From contig NZ_LJYX01000006.1 of assembly GCF_001440345.1 (NCBI RefSeq), positions 1-64,000 on the forward strand: a DNA stretch of 64,000 nucleotides. Direction: 5' to 3'. The notes below the pieces were generated by a model. It made no database searches. It was given only the letters and a program-made list of their open reading frames with translations, and was not told where the DNA came from. The translations under genes were made by a program, and so were the position numbers. Shown piece after piece: positions 43,764-54,454 of this stretch (positions within the stretch are counted from its first letter, which is position 1; each line of letters starts with the position of its first letter). This DNA is from Colwellia sp. TT2012 (lineage in GTDB: Bacteria; Pseudomonadota; Gammaproteobacteria; Enterobacterales; Alteromonadaceae).

Positions 43764-45788
43764 ATGGCATTAAAAATTAGTCACAAGGTTATCATCGGTT
43801 TTGCCATTATTTTACTATTACTATTATTTTCTAGTATTAGTTCAGTAGCCATTTTAAGTGATATTAAAATGGCCACGGCGAAAGTTGATAATTTTGCTTT
43901 ACCCCTGCAAAGTTATGCGAATAATGTGCAAAAGCAATTACTTAAACAAGCCAAGCTGGAAGCGTTAATTGTCAGTCAGCCGACTGTGAGTGCCATTGAA
44001 CGTATTGAACAGAACTTTGCTCAACAAAACTTACTACTCATTAACAACAGTCAGTTAATCACTAGCATGCTGGTTAACTTCCCCGCTATTGATGATTTAA
44101 GTCATTTTACTACTACTTATCATGCTTATACTCAATCCGTTGCCCTGATGTTTACTCATAAAAAAGCACAACTAAATACCAGCATACAATTAACTGAGCA
44201 GCAAAAGTCGCTCTATAATATTTTAGATGAAGCTAGTGCTATTTTGGGGGATCTATCCTTTTTAGAAGATGCCGACAATCAGCGCCAGATAGATACGATT
44301 ATCGGCTCGGCTAGTCAAATAGAAGGTTACTTATATAATGTAACCAATGCGACTAAAGTAATACTGAGTATTAAGAGTATTGAGGAAGTCACCCTAGCTC
44401 AGCAAGATATAGATTTTGGTCTAGATAATATTACTCAGTTATTAACCTTTTTAAGCCGCCTAGGTGAAGATTATGATACCGGTGGCTTGATTGAGCAATT
44501 TATTGAGCAGTTTAACCAGTCAAAGGTGATGCTGCGTAGTGATAATAATTTATTCACCTTAAAAATTTCACAGCTGCAACAGCGAGATTTATTTAATCAT
44601 GCTTTTAAAAAATCAGCGCAACATATCAAGAGTGCTAGTGATGATATTGATATATTTCTGCAAATATTAACGAAAAACTTAGCACAATTGCAAGGCGATA
44701 TATTTGACCATGTGGAGCAAGGCAATAGAGAAACGATAATCGTTTTCCTGGTGTTGTTTGTTGTCGGTGCCGGTATTGCCGCCATTACTATTCGCACCAT
44801 GATAGGGCCACTAAAAAGCATTAACAAAGTGTTAGCGCAAATAGCCAAGGGTGATCTATCGCGCCAGTTAAGGGTGCAATCAGATGATGAATATGGTGAG
44901 CTGTCAAAAAATGTTAATTTAGTGGTTGCCGATTTAACCACCTTAATTACCGATATCTCTAACTATACCCATTTACTCAACAATGCCGCCGAACAATCAA
45001 GCGAGAAAACCGCTCAGGTGACCTCTTCGTTATCATTGCAACAAGAAACCATCATGCAAGCTACTGCACAAACCAATGATTTAGAGCTGAGTGCGCAAAA
45101 TATTTTGCAAAAAGCGACCAATGCCGAACAAAAAATGACTGATGCCATGGCGCAAAGTAATAAACTTGAACATATTGCCAAACTTACCAATGAACGCATG
45201 AAAAATTTAACCAATAGGTTAGATAATACTTCAGCTGTTATGGCTATTTTACAGCAAAAATCTCTCGATATTAGCGGTATATTAGACGCTATTAAAAGTA
45301 TTTCAGCACAGACAAATTTGTTGGCATTAAATGCGGCGATAGAGGCCGCAAGGGCAGGAGAGTCTGGTCGAGGTTTTGCCGTGGTTGCTGATGAAGTACG
45401 TTTATTGGCTAGTAGAACCCAGGCATCGGCCGATGAAATTCAAGTCATGATTGAGTCGTTACAAGAGCAAACAAAAACAGCAGTAGCAGATATTATTCAA
45501 GGAAAGAATGAAGCAAGTAACTGTCAAGAACATACGGTAGAGCTATTGGCAATATTGTCCTTAATCAATCAAGCGATAGAGGAAATGCATGTTATGAGCC
45601 AAGATATATCGCAGTCAGCTACCCAGCAAAATGGCTTAAGTCATGATATAAAACAGAGCATTGATGCTGTGGTTGATTTAGGCCAGCAAAGCAGTGACTT
45701 GTCGTCTTCGACCTTGGGCTATAGTAGGCAAGTTGCTGAACTAGCGACTAAGTTAGATGATGCTATTGGTACCTTCAAAGTTTCTTAA
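43764..45788 (+). CDS. Methyl-accepting chemotaxis protein
   Basis: 674 aa. TM1 (~8-30), a large periplasmic helical sensor (~31-322), TM2 (~323-343), HAMP (~344-395) and the signalling coiled coil with the invariant hairpin tip [20 protein letters not shown] (~512). No C-terminal CheR-binding pentapeptide (ends GTFKVS). Ligand not predictable. Stands alone between divergent and downstream unrelated genes. Confidence 0.95.
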   Translation: MALKISHKVIIGFAIILLLLLFSSISSVAILSDIKMATAKVDNFALPLQSYANNVQKQLLKQAKLEALIVSQPTVSAIERIEQNFAQQNLLLINNSQLITSMLVNFPAIDDLSHFTTTYHAYTQSVALMFTHKKAQLNTSIQLTEQQKSLYNILDEASAILGDLSFLEDADNQRQIDTIIGSASQIEGYLYNVTNATKVILSIKSIEEVTLAQQDIDFGLDNITQLLTFLSRLGEDYDTGGLIEQFIEQFNQSKVMLRSDNNLFTLKISQLQQRDLFNHAFKKSAQHIKSASDDIDIFLQILTKNLAQLQGDIFDHVEQGNRETIIVFLVLFVVGAGIAAITIRTMIGPLKSINKVLAQIAKGDLSRQLRVQSDDEYGELSKNVNLVVADLTTLITDISNYTHLLNNAAEQSSEKTAQVTSSLSLQQETIMQATAQTNDLELSAQNILQKATNAEQKMTDAMAQSNKLEHIAKLTNERMKNLTNRLDNTSAVMAILQQKSLDISGILDAIKSISAQTNLLALNAAIEAARAGESGRGFAVVADEVRLLASRTQASADEIQVMIESLQEQTKTAVADIIQGKNEASNCQEHTVELLAILSLINQAIEEMHVMSQDISQSATQQNGLSHDIKQSIDAVVDLGQQSSDLSSSTLGYSRQVAELATKLDDAIGTFKVS

Positions 45789-46028
45789 TAAAGTGCTTTT
45801 ACAACAAACAATAGCAGTCATTAACTGGTAATGTCTTTTCAAGTCGACGCTTGTTTTATTCAAAAATGTCAGGCAACGCATTTGAACCTATTTCCCCTTC
45901 GTTTTAACGTAGTTTGCTATGATTTATGCTAACTTCACGGTAAGTTACCCGTTAATAAACCTCTTTGCTGCCTAGGTGCGACAGAGCTGCTTTTAGGTTA
46001 ACGTGATTAAAATAATAAGTGGAATTTA

Positions 46029-47555
46029 ATGAATAAAATATTAGTTGTCCTATTAAGTATTTCCTTAAGTTTATCTGGTGTGCAATCGGTATTGGCGAGT
46101 ACTGAAAACCAATATCAGCGTAAATTAGCTATTGATGAGAAAAATGTCACTAAACACAGTACTAAGGTCAATGGCAAAAAATTTAAATATACTGCCACCA
46201 CGGGTACACAGCCGGTGTGGGATAAAGACGGCCAGCCAATTGCCAGTTTGTTTTATACCTATTATCAACGCAGTGATATAAAAGATAGCGCAAAACGGCC
46301 ACTGTTGATTTCATTTAATGGCGGCCCAGGCTCTGCTTCGGTGTGGATGCATGTTGCCTATACTGGCCCGAAAGTACTCAATGTCGATAATGAAGGTTAC
46401 CCGCTACAACCTTATGGCGTAAAAACCAATCCTTATTCCATTTTAGATGTGGCTGATATTGTTTTTGTTAACCCAGTTAATACCGGCTATTCACGGGTAT
46501 TACCCGATAAAGACGGTAAAATGCCCAGTAAAGAACAACAAAAGAAAATGTTCTTTGGCGTCAATGCCGATGTTAAATACCTAGCTGAATGGCTTAATAC
46601 CTTTGTCAGTCGCAATAACCGCTGGCGTTCACCTAAATATTTAATTGGTGAAAGTTATGGCACTACCCGTGTTGCTGGTTTGGCGAAAGAATTACAGTCG
46701 CGTCAGTGGATGTACGTTAATGGCGTGATTTTGGTTTCGCCAACGGATATTGGTATTAAACGCGATGGTCCGGTCAAGGCGGCGAATCGATTGCCTTACT
46801 TTGCCGCTGCTGCTTGGTATCACCAAACGCTTACACCAGCGCTGCAGCAAAAACCTTTAACTGAACTACTGGCAGAAGTAGAGCAGTTTACCCTTAGTGA
46901 GTATTTACCCGCTTTAGTCAAAGGCGGTTTTATCTCAGCAAAAGAGAAACAGTACATCGCTGAGCAAGTAGCCGAGTACGCTGGTTTATCGGTGAGCGCC
47001 GTTATTAATAATAACTTAGATGTAGATAACCGCTTTTTTTGGAAAGAATTATTACGTGACAGAAAACAAACTATTGGTCGTTTAGATTCGCGTTATTTAG
47101 GCATAGATAAAAAAGTCGCTGGCGCTAGCCCTGATTATAATGCGGAATTAAGCTCTTGGTTGCACAGTTTTACTCCGGCGATTAATTATTATTTACGAGA
47201 AGAGTTACAGTATAAAACCGACATTAAATATAACATGTTTGGTGATGTTCACCCATGGGATCGTACCGGTAATAACACCGGCGAAGGGCTACGCTTTGCT
47301 ATGGCGCAAAACCCTTACCTACACGTGATGATTCAATCAGGTTACTTTGACGGTGCCACTAATTACTTCGATGCAAAATATACTTTATGGCAATTAGACC
47401 CCAGTGGTTTGATGAAAGACAGGTTGTCATTTAAAGGTTATGAAAGTGGCCATATGATGTATTTACGCCATGAAGATTTACGACAAGCTAATGAAGATAT
47501 TCGTCAGTTTATTAAACAAAGCTTACCGGCTAAAGGGCAAGCAGCTAAGTATTAA
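46029..47555 (+). CDS. Secreted serine carboxypeptidase (peptidase family S10)
   Basis: 508 aa. Signal peptide of ~23 residues. Alpha/beta-hydrolase with the S10 signatures FNGGPGSASVWMH (~96, oxyanion hole), GESYGTTR with nucleophile Ser (~210), an Asp in YFDGATNYFDA and the His in YESGHMMYLR near the end. Bacterial S10 enzymes are periplasmic or secreted and release C-terminal residues at acidic pH; a nutrient-scavenging role is likely. GGA precedes the ATG. Confidence 0.92.
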   Translation: MNKILVVLLSISLSLSGVQSVLASTENQYQRKLAIDEKNVTKHSTKVNGKKFKYTATTGTQPVWDKDGQPIASLFYTYYQRSDIKDSAKRPLLISFNGGPGSASVWMHVAYTGPKVLNVDNEGYPLQPYGVKTNPYSILDVADIVFVNPVNTGYSRVLPDKDGKMPSKEQQKKMFFGVNADVKYLAEWLNTFVSRNNRWRSPKYLIGESYGTTRVAGLAKELQSRQWMYVNGVILVSPTDIGIKRDGPVKAANRLPYFAAAAWYHQTLTPALQQKPLTELLAEVEQFTLSEYLPALVKGGFISAKEKQYIAEQVAEYAGLSVSAVINNNLDVDNRFFWKELLRDRKQTIGRLDSRYLGIDKKVAGASPDYNAELSSWLHSFTPAINYYLREELQYKTDIKYNMFGDVHPWDRTGNNTGEGLRFAMAQNPYLHVMIQSGYFDGATNYFDAKYTLWQLDPSGLMKDRLSFKGYESGHMMYLRHEDLRQANEDIRQFIKQSLPAKGQAAKY

Positions 47556-47583
47556 TTTACCCGATAAAGTTCATTTTAAAAAA

Positions 47584-47615
47584 AGCTTACTGAGTTAATT
47601 CAGTAGGCTCTTTTT
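47584..47615 (+). terminator. Intrinsic terminator after the S10 peptidase gene
   Basis: AGCTTACTGA / TCAGTAGGCT, a 10-bp stem with one G-U pair and a 6-nt loop, followed by CTTTTT, 28 nt after the stop codon. Confidence 0.85.
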
Positions 47616-47845
47616 ATGCCTCGTGAGGGGTGGATTAGCTTGAGGGGTTTGTCAGCACTAGGTTACATTATTTCCAAAAAAACAATAGTCCAGTTTACGA
47701 TATTAAGAGATGGCTATAATAATTAATAAAAGCGGATATTGATTCCTTTTTAGCCTAAATATCTGTATAATGCGCGCAAAATTATAGCCCCATTTCGTTA
47801 ATCCGCTGAAGTAGCGATAAACGATAGTAACAGCGAGTAAAGCCA

Positions 47846-49663
47846 GTGTTAGATAAATTAAGAAATGTGGCAATTATTGCCCACGTTGACCACGGAAAAA
47901 CCACTTTAGTTGATAAATTACTTGAGCAATCAGGTACTTTAGATTCACGTGGAGGCCATGACGAACGTGTTATGGATTCAAATGATATTGAAAAAGAACG
48001 TGGTATCACTATTTTAGCTAAAAATACCGCTGTTAACTGGGGCGACTACCGTATAAATATTGTTGATACTCCTGGTCATGCCGATTTTGGTGGTGAAGTA
48101 GAGCGTGTAATGTCAATGGTCGATTCTGTACTATTGATTGTTGATGCACAAGAAGGCCCTATGCCGCAAACGCGTTTTGTGACGAAGAAAGCCTTTGCTC
48201 AAGGTTTAAAACCAATTCTTGTTATCAATAAAGTTGATAAGCCAGGTTCTCGCCCTGATTGGGTTATGGATCAAGTGTTCGACTTATTTGATAAACTTGG
48301 TGCTACGGATGAACAACTAGACTTTAAAGTTGTTTACACTTCAGCAATCAATGGTTGGGCTTCTCTTGAAGAAGGTGTCATTGGCACGGATATGAGTCCT
48401 TTATTTGATACTATTATCGCAGAAGTACCTGTGCCTAATGTAGAACCTGAAGGTTCTTTCCAAATGCAAATTTCACAACTTGATTATAGCTCATACTTGG
48501 GTGTAATCGGTGTTGGTCGCATTCAACGTGGTAGTGTTAAACCAAATCAACAAGTAACGGTTAAACTTGCTAACGGCGGTATACATAACGCCAAAGTTGG
48601 TAAAGTATTTGGTTACTTAGGTCTAGAACGTTATGACATGCCTGAAGGTTTTGCTGGTGATATTGTTGCTGTTACTGGTTTAGGTGAGTTGAAAATTTCG
48701 GATACGGTTTGTTGTCCGACCGATGTTGAAGGTTTACCGCTGCTATCTATTGATGAACCGACTATCAACATGACTTTCCAAGTTAATACTTCACCATTTT
48801 GTGGTAAAGAAGGTAAGTATGTTACTTCACGTAATATCAAAGAGCGTTTAGAAAAAGAATTAGTACATAACGTAGCATTACGTGTTGAGGAACTACCAGA
48901 TCCAGACAAATTTAAAGTATCAGGTCGTGGTGAGCTTCATTTAGGTATTTTAATTGAAAACATGCGTCGTGAAGGCTTTGAGCTAGCGGTATCTCGTCCT
49001 GAAGTCATTGTTCGTGAAATTGATGGCGAATTACAAGAACCCTATGAAACGGTAACTATTGATGTTGAAGAGCAACATCAGGGTGCTGTCATGGAAACAA
49101 TGGGTATCCGTAAAGCTGAATTAACGGATATGGCACCTGATGGTACGGGTCGTATTCGCATGGACTTCATCATGCCAAGTCGTGGTTTAATCGGTTTCCA
49201 AACTGAATTTATGACCATGACTTCAGGCTCTGGTTTGATTTACCATACCTTCTTCGAATATGGTCCTCATAAGGGTGGTGAAATTGGCCAACGTAAAAAT
49301 GGTGTAATGGTTGCTAACGCTACTGGTAAAGCACTGACTAACGCTATCTTTAACTTACAATCTCGTGGCCGTATGATGATTGGTCATGGTGTTGAAGTGT
49401 ATGAAGGTCAAATTGTTGGTATTCATAGCCGTGATAACGATTTAACGGTTAACGTACTTAGAGGCAAGCAGTTAACTAACGTACGTTCTTCAGGTACTGA
49501 TGAAGCACAAACCTTAACTCCAGCAATCAATATGACTTTAGAGCAAGCATTAGAGTTTATTGATAACGATGAGTTGGTTGAAGTAACACCTAAGAATATT
49601 CGTATACGTAAGAAGTTCTTAAAAGAGAATGAACGTAAACGTGATGGTAGATCAATTAAGTAA
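47846..49663 (+). CDS. typA: Ribosome-associated GTPase TypA/BipA
   Basis: 605 aa. Translational GTPase with G1 AHVDHGKTT (~12-20), [14 protein letters not shown] and NKVDKPG, then domains II, III, V and the TypA-specific C-terminal domain. It binds the ribosome and helps 50S assembly, especially in the cold in E. coli. GTG start, normal N-terminus [18 protein letters not shown]. An intrinsic terminator follows. Confidence 0.97.
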   Translation: MLDKLRNVAIIAHVDHGKTTLVDKLLEQSGTLDSRGGHDERVMDSNDIEKERGITILAKNTAVNWGDYRINIVDTPGHADFGGEVERVMSMVDSVLLIVDAQEGPMPQTRFVTKKAFAQGLKPILVINKVDKPGSRPDWVMDQVFDLFDKLGATDEQLDFKVVYTSAINGWASLEEGVIGTDMSPLFDTIIAEVPVPNVEPEGSFQMQISQLDYSSYLGVIGVGRIQRGSVKPNQQVTVKLANGGIHNAKVGKVFGYLGLERYDMPEGFAGDIVAVTGLGELKISDTVCCPTDVEGLPLLSIDEPTINMTFQVNTSPFCGKEGKYVTSRNIKERLEKELVHNVALRVEELPDPDKFKVSGRGELHLGILIENMRREGFELAVSRPEVIVREIDGELQEPYETVTIDVEEQHQGAVMETMGIRKAELTDMAPDGTGRIRMDFIMPSRGLIGFQTEFMTMTSGSGLIYHTFFEYGPHKGGEIGQRKNGVMVANATGKALTNAIFNLQSRGRMMIGHGVEVYEGQIVGIHSRDNDLTVNVLRGKQLTNVRSSGTDEAQTLTPAINMTLEQALEFIDNDELVEVTPKNIRIRKKFLKENERKRDGRSIK

Positions 49664-49689
49664 TTATTGACCACCTTTAAGAAAATTAA

Positions 49690-49724
49690 AAAACGCCTAT
49701 TACGAAAGTACTAGGCGTTTTTTG
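49690..49724 (+). terminator. Intrinsic terminator after typA
   Basis: AAACGCCTA ... TAGGCGTTT stem with an inner TAC/GTA pair and GAAA loop, then TTTT, 27 nt after the typA stop. Confidence 0.9.
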
Positions 49725-49739
49725 TTATCTAAAGGTAAT

Positions 49740-49866
49740 ACAGGATGTACGGTATGTCGCGGTGTCAGGACGACAAAGAGCGTGTATGTACAGGATGTAC
49801 GGTATGTCACGGTGTCAGGACGACAAAGAGCGTGTATGTACAGGATGTACGGTATGTCGCGGTGTT
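49740..49866. repeat. 50-bp direct tandem repeat
   Basis: Two full copies (49740-49789 and 49790-49839, one G/A difference) and the first ~27 bp of a third. Each begins ACAGGATGTACGGTATGTC and contains GGTGTCAGGACGACAAAG. It lies after the typA terminator. Open frames through it on both strands owe their existence to the repeat. Confidence 0.92.
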
Positions 49867-50320
49867 GGACGTTACATGGATGTAATTTATTAGACAATGA
49901 AGACGTGGCAAGGATGCCACTTAATAGAGAATGCAGAATGCACATTCTCCTGAGCAATTGTCCTGAGGTCTAGGAGTGAGTCCAAGCTGTACGGGTGTCA
50001 CGAAGGCATGACGTCTAACCGTTAACTCATAACTTTATTTTTCCCTAAGTAAGTCTATAGGCAGAACTTATTCCGCTAAGCCTTTGCCATTTTTGTAAGA
50101 CATCTCTGCAATTGTTGTAGTCTAAGCAATTATTGACTGGTTCTACTTTGGCTAAGTGACTGTTTAGCAGGCTTAAACATAATTCAGTTAAGGCTATATT
50201 AATATTTTGTTACTTAAGTTTTATAAATAAAGCGGCAGAGTTGTTTTTTTGTAACTACCCTTAGTGTTAACCAGCAGCAAGTAAGGCACTGCTTTATTTC
50301 CCAACAAAAGGAATTGTATT
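49867..50320. other. Intergenic region with a palindromic repeat
   Basis: Contains the second copy of the GAGAATGCA ... TGCACATTCTC palindrome at 49927-49949 (first copy 13062-13084). The rest, up to the small gene at 50321, shows no gene, RNA or clear promoter that I can support. Confidence 0.65.
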
Positions 50321-50503
50321 ATGTCCTCAGCACAATTAAAAAGATTACAAGAGCTAAGCCAAGTTTTCAGTCAAGGTAAAGCTAACCCACAACAAATACA
50401 GCAGCTTTCAACCTTATTGGCGGAAATTAACCGTTATGATGACGCAGAGCCAGTAACTGAAAATAAGCAGGTTATTTTTATTGCTGCTCCGGATTTTGGT
50501 TGA
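50321..50503 (+). CDS. Small hypothetical protein, 60 aa
   Basis: MSSAQLKRLQELSQVFSQGK..., 60 residues, preceded by AAAAGGA 8 nt from the ATG. Mostly helical and Gln-rich in the first half, ending in VIFIAAPDFG. The start, ribosome site and normal composition support a real gene. No family recognised and no signal peptide. Convergent with the next gene. Confidence 0.6.
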   Translation: MSSAQLKRLQELSQVFSQGKANPQQIQQLSTLLAEINRYDDAEPVTENKQVIFIAAPDFG

Positions 50504-50535
50504 TAGGATTGCTATCAATCAAAGCGTGATTAACG

Positions 50536-50754
50536 TTAGTTTTTGTAAGTAGCTGCATCTATGATTGACCATAAGTGAAATATTCCAGCAATAATTGCTG
50601 GAATCACCATCCACCACAGGGCATAACCACCAACACAAACAATAGCAAAAATTATTGCTGCTATTATCCTACCTTGTACTAGTTGCCCCAAGCCAGGAAA
50701 AAAGACATTACAAATAGCGGAAATTACATTCCCCGCTGAGCCTTGAATTGCCAT
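50536..50754 (-). CDS. Small membrane protein (TM2-like), 72 aa
   Basis: GGGGAG ribosome site ahead of ATG 50754. The protein has two or three hydrophobic segments: ICNVFFPGLGQLVQGRIIAA, then FAIVCVGGYALWWMVIPAIIAGIFHLWSIIDA in two parts. FFPGLGQLVQGR followed by a helix pair resembles TM2-domain/YtkA-neighbour small membrane proteins. The Asn/Asp end is cytoplasmic by charge. Role unknown. Confidence 0.7.
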   Translation of the reverse strand: MAIQGSAGNVISAICNVFFPGLGQLVQGRIIAAIIFAIVCVGGYALWWMVIPAIIAGIFHLWSIIDAATYKN

Positions 50755-50824
50755 TTAATACTCCCCTATTAATTCACGGTCTACTAGCATCATGCTAGTA
50801 AATTGATTACCGCTATCTTAGTAT

Positions 50825-51778
50825 ATGGTTTACCTTGAGCAAATCAGTAAATTGTTAACAAATATGAGTTTATTTAAAAAAACAGTCATTAGTCAGTTAT
50901 GGCATAAACATAAGGGACTTATTTTTTATTTTATTCGTCGAGTTAAACGCGAACAAATACAGGTGGTCGCCGGGTATTTATCCTATGTTTGTTTAATGTC
51001 ATTAGTGCCCTTGGTCGTGGTAATGTTATCGGTAATGACAGCATTTCCACTCTTTGCTGAACTGCAGCAGACTGTGGAGCAGTTTGTTTATCAAAACTTT
51101 GTCCCTGCCGCGGGAGATGTGGTGCAGCAGTATTTAACGGGTTTTGTCGCTAATGCCTCAAAAATGTCGGCTGTCGCTATCTCATTTTTGTTTGTCGCGG
51201 CACTATTACTCATTTCTACCATTGATAATACCTTTAATAAAATTTGGCGAGTCACTGATAAACGCCGGACAATAACTTCATTTGCCATGTATTGGATGGT
51301 ACTCACTTTAGGGCCAATTCTCGTTGGTGCTAGTATTGCGTTATCCTCCTATCTAGTGTCGATAGTTGCGGTTGATGAGTATGATGTTTTAGGCTTGTTT
51401 GATGTACTGTTGCGTATACTGCCATTACTCTCATCCATAATAGCCTTTGTTATTCTTTATATGGCCGTGCCTAATAAAGCGGTGCCATTTAAGTTTGCTT
51501 TATCGGGCGCATTTGTTGCCGGTGTTTTATTTGAAATAGCTAAAAAAGCCTTTGCCTTATATATAACGGAATTTCCTTCTTACCAAGTGATTTATGGTGC
51601 CTTGGCCACTATCCCTATTCTGTTTTTATGGGTTTATGTTTCTTGGCTAGTGGTACTGGTTGGAGCCTTGATCACGGTATCATTACAAGAGTACTCTTTA
51701 TTAAAAGAGCAAGGGTTAAAAGAGCAAAAACCTAACAAAGAAAATTTACCACTTATAAATGAAGAGCAAATAAAATGA
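50825..51778 (+). CDS. yihY: YihY/BrkB family inner-membrane protein
   Basis: 317 aa. Six-helix UPF0761/YihY family: an N-terminal [26 protein letters not shown], then [15 protein letters not shown] and a C-terminal [20 protein letters not shown], all family signatures. Called a ribonuclease BN in old annotations, incorrectly; its role is unsettled. ATG 50825 lacks a clear ribosome site; ATG 50864 is an alternative. It overlaps dtd by 4 nt, as in many gammaproteobacteria. Confidence 0.92.
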   Translation: MVYLEQISKLLTNMSLFKKTVISQLWHKHKGLIFYFIRRVKREQIQVVAGYLSYVCLMSLVPLVVVMLSVMTAFPLFAELQQTVEQFVYQNFVPAAGDVVQQYLTGFVANASKMSAVAISFLFVAALLLISTIDNTFNKIWRVTDKRRTITSFAMYWMVLTLGPILVGASIALSSYLVSIVAVDEYDVLGLFDVLLRILPLLSSIIAFVILYMAVPNKAVPFKFALSGAFVAGVLFEIAKKAFALYITEFPSYQVIYGALATIPILFLWVYVSWLVVLVGALITVSLQEYSLLKEQGLKEQKPNKENLPLINEEQIK

Positions 51779-52212
51779 TAGCTTTGTTACAGCGTGTCAG
51801 TCAGGCCAGCGTTACCGTTGATAAGCAGATTGTTGGCCAGATTGACCAAGGTTTATTGGTTTTCCTGGCAATAGAGCCTGAGGATAATGAAGTTAAGGCC
51901 AAGCGTTTAGCCGAGCGTGTTGCCGGTTATCGTATTTTTAATGATGAACATGACAAAATGAACTTAAATGTTAAGCAAGCTGAGGGCGATATCTTAGTGG
52001 TCTCGCAATTTACACTTGCCGCCGATACTAATTCAGGATTACGACCTAGTTTTTCTACGGTAGCTAAGCCTGAGTTAAGCAAAACCTTGTACCAGTATTT
52101 TGTCCGGCAATTACGTCAACAAGGCTTTAAGACTCCAACGGGGGTGTTTGCTGCTGATATGAAAGTAGCCTTGTTAAATGATGGTCCAGTCACCTTTACA
52201 CTTACCATCTAA
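51775..52212 (+). CDS. dtd: D-aminoacyl-tRNA deacylase
   Basis: 145 aa, full length. Removes D-amino acids (and Gly from tRNA-Ala) mischarged on tRNA. Conserved blocks: [15 protein letters not shown] at the start, [12 protein letters not shown] with the catalytic SQxT loop (~78), and [14 protein letters not shown] containing the family's NxGPVT motif. Coupled by ATGA to yihY. Confidence 0.96.
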   Translation: MIALLQRVSQASVTVDKQIVGQIDQGLLVFLAIEPEDNEVKAKRLAERVAGYRIFNDEHDKMNLNVKQAEGDILVVSQFTLAADTNSGLRPSFSTVAKPELSKTLYQYFVRQLRQQGFKTPTGVFAADMKVALLNDGPVTFTLTI

Positions 52213-52272
52213 ATAAGCCATTTAATCGAAAAGCAGTAAGTGATCTACTGTTCGTTTTTTAGCTAATTAAAC

Positions 52273-52310
52273 TATCACTTTTGTTTAGGTAGTGTTATAA
52301 TCTCGCGCCC
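52273..52310 (+). promoter_or_regulatory. Probable spc operon promoter
   Basis: A consensus -10 TATAAT (52296-52301) is followed by a G/C-rich stretch CTCGCGCCC, the discriminator type found in stringently controlled ribosomal promoters. The -35 is poor (TATCAC at 52273 with 17-nt spacing). It would start transcription ~165 nt upstream of rplN. A promoter is needed here because the S10 operon is not upstream. Confidence 0.55.
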
Positions 52311-52474
52311 GTTAAGTTTGAGTGATGGCATTTATGTCTAAATTCTAAGCGAAATGGGGGTCTTTCAAAAGGCAGTGACGGGTCAATTTCTGGCCTTGAA
52401 TTTTAATTTATCTTATTGTTTCTTTTGTGTTTTCACAAAAATTTACAAGAAAGATAACAGTGGAGCAAAAATCA

Positions 52475-52840
52475 ATGATCCAAATGCAATCACAGCTGAT
52501 TGTTGCTGATAACAGTGGCGCTAAGCGTGTTCAATGTATAAAGGTTCTTGGTGGCTCGCACCGTCGCTATGCACGCATTGGTGACATCATCAAAGTTGCC
52601 GTAAAGGAATCAACTCCTCGCGGTAAAGTAAAAAAAGGTGATGTTCACACTGCGGTAGTGGTGCGCACTAAGAAAGGTGTTCGTCGTACAGATGGTTCTA
52701 CCATCCGTTTTGATGAAAACGCGGCTGTAATGCTAGACGCAAAATTACAGCCAATTGGTACTCGTATTTTCGGGCCTGTGACACGTGAACTTCGTAAAGA
52801 TTTTATGAAGATCGTATCATTAGCACCTGAAGTACTATAA
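52475..52840 (+). CDS. rplN: 50S ribosomal protein L14 (uL14)
   Basis: 121 aa. Near-universal sequence including [19 protein letters not shown] and [13 protein letters not shown] 52475 (MIQMQS) is the normal L14 start, with GGAG upstream; the open frame extends ahead of it without meaning. First gene of the spc operon. In most gammaproteobacteria rpsQ of the S10 operon lies just upstream, but here it is dtd. Confidence 0.97.
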   Translation: MIQMQSQLIVADNSGAKRVQCIKVLGGSHRRYARIGDIIKVAVKESTPRGKVKKGDVHTAVVVRTKKGVRRTDGSTIRFDENAAVMLDAKLQPIGTRIFGPVTRELRKDFMKIVSLAPEVL

Positions 52841-52852
52841 GGAGTCACGATA

Positions 52853-53167
52853 ATGGCATCTAAGATTCGTCGTGATGATGAAGTAATTATACTTGCTGGC
52901 AAAGACAAGGGTAAGACTGGTAAAGTCACTAAAGTTCTTGTTGAAAACGGTAAAGTATTCGTAGAAGGTATTAACTTAATCAAGAAACACACTAAGCCTG
53001 TACCTCAGTTACAGCAGCCTGGTGGCATCATTGAAAAAGAAGCACCTTTACAAGTTTCCAACGTAGCGATCGTTAACTCTAAAACGGGTAAAGCAGATCG
53101 TGTTGGTTTTAGAATTGAAGACGGCAAAAAAGTTCGTTTTTTCAAATCTAACAACGAATTAATTTAA
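52853..53167 (+). CDS. rplX: 50S ribosomal protein L24 (uL24)
   Basis: 104 aa. KOW motif in [17 protein letters not shown] near the N-terminus and the [18 protein letters not shown] end. Assembly initiator protein of the large subunit. 12 nt after rplN with AGGAG ahead of the ATG. Confidence 0.97.
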   Translation: MASKIRRDDEVIILAGKDKGKTGKVTKVLVENGKVFVEGINLIKKHTKPVPQLQQPGGIIEKEAPLQVSNVAIVNSKTGKADRVGFRIEDGKKVRFFKSNNELI

Positions 53168-53179
53168 TTGGAGTAAACG

Positions 53180-53725
53180 ATGGCGAAACTGCATGATTTT
53201 TATAAAGATACAGTTGTAGCTGAATTGCAAAAGCAATTTGGTTATAAAAGTGTCATGCAAGTCCCTCGGATTGAAAAGATCACCCTTAACATGGGTGTTG
53301 GTGAAGCTATTTCTGACAAGAAAGTGTTAGAGCACGCCACAAATGATCTTACTGCAATCTCAGGGCAAAAGCCGCTAACGACAGTAGCACGCAAATCAGT
53401 TGCGGGCTTCAAAATTCGTGAAGGCTACCCTATTGGTACAAAAGTAACTCTACGCGGCGAGCGTATGTGGGAATTTTTAGAGCGTTTTATCTCTATTTCA
53501 ATTCCTCGTATCCGTGACTTTCGTGGCTTAAATCCTAAGTCATTTGATGGTCGTGGTAACTACAGCATGGGCGTTCGTGAGCAAATTATCTTCCCTGAAA
53601 TCGAGTACGATAAAATCGATAAAATTCGCGGTTTAGATATCACTATTACTACTAGCGCGAAAGATAATGAAGAAGGACTAGCTTTATTGTCTGCCTTCAA
53701 TTTCCCGTTCCAGAAGAAGGTGTAG
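53180..53725 (+). CDS. rplE: 50S ribosomal protein L5 (uL5)
   Basis: 181 aa. Begins [10 protein letters not shown], contains [27 protein letters not shown] and [14 protein letters not shown], and ends FPFQKKV. Binds 5S rRNA in the central protuberance. 12 nt after rplX. Confidence 0.97.
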   Translation: MAKLHDFYKDTVVAELQKQFGYKSVMQVPRIEKITLNMGVGEAISDKKVLEHATNDLTAISGQKPLTTVARKSVAGFKIREGYPIGTKVTLRGERMWEFLERFISISIPRIRDFRGLNPKSFDGRGNYSMGVREQIIFPEIEYDKIDKIRGLDITITTSAKDNEEGLALLSAFNFPFQKKV

Positions 53726-53729
53726 AGTT

Positions 53730-54035
53730 ATGGCTAAAACGTCAATGAAAGCTCGTGAAGCAAAAAGAACCAAGCTAGTAGCAAAGTATGCTGAAAAGCG
53801 TGCCGCGTTAAAAGCAATCATCTCGGGTACCGATTCTTCTGATGAAGATCGCTGGGATGCTGTATTGAAACTTCAAAGTTTACCTCGTGATTCGAGCAGT
53901 AGTCGTCAACGTAACCGTTGTAGCATTACTGGACGTCCACATGGTTTCTTACGTAAATTTGGTTTAAGCCGTATTAAATTACGCGAAACCATGATGCGTG
54001 GTGAAGTTCCAGGTCTTAAGAAAGCTAGTTGGTAA
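53730..54035 (+). CDS. rpsN: 30S ribosomal protein S14 (uS14)
   Basis: 101 aa, the long zinc-free form: the C-terminal [18 protein letters not shown] has a single Cys rather than the CXXC pairs of the zinc form. Begins 4 nt after rplE. Confidence 0.97.
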   Translation: MAKTSMKAREAKRTKLVAKYAEKRAALKAIISGTDSSDEDRWDAVLKLQSLPRDSSSSRQRNRCSITGRPHGFLRKFGLSRIKLRETMMRGEVPGLKKASW

Positions 54036-54054
54036 TTCACGGGAGTAAATGGTT

Positions 54055-54444
54055 ATGATGACTGATCCTATCGCGGACATGTTTACACGCATCCGCAACG
54101 GTCAATCTGCAGCAAAAGTTGCAGTAGCAATGCCATCTTCTAAGTTAAAAGTTGCAATTGCCAACTTACTTAAAGATGAAGGTTATATTTCAAGTTTTTC
54201 AGTATCAACTGATGCTAAACCTCAGTTAGATGTGGTATTGAAATATTTTGAAGGTAAAGAAGTAATTGAAGTGATCAAACGTGTTTCACGTCCAGGTCTT
54301 CGTATATACAAAAGCTGTGATGAACTTCCTAAAGTTCTTGCTGGCATGGGTATTGCGATCATTTCGACTTCTAAAGGTTTGATGACTGATCGTGCCGCTC
54401 GCTCTGCGGGTATTGGCGGTGAAGTTCTTGGTTTCGTAGAGTAA
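54055..54444 (+). CDS. rpsH: 30S ribosomal protein S8 (uS8)
   Basis: 129 aa. [14 protein letters not shown] at the N-terminus and [13 protein letters not shown] near the end. Three ATGs are available (54049, 54055, 54058). The GGGAG site at 54041 fits 54055 best (9-nt gap), while 54049 would leave only 3 nt. In E. coli S8 represses the spc operon by binding the rplE mRNA start. Confidence 0.94.
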   Translation: MMTDPIADMFTRIRNGQSAAKVAVAMPSSKLKVAIANLLKDEGYISSFSVSTDAKPQLDVVLKYFEGKEVIEVIKRVSRPGLRIYKSCDELPKVLAGMGIAIISTSKGLMTDRAARSAGIGGEVLGFVE

Positions 54445-54454
54445 GGAGAATAAT

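Noticed and set aside
49700-49973. Frames on both strands through the 50-bp repeat
   Set aside because: Same reason: the repeat period keeps frames open; no ribosome site or recognisable protein.
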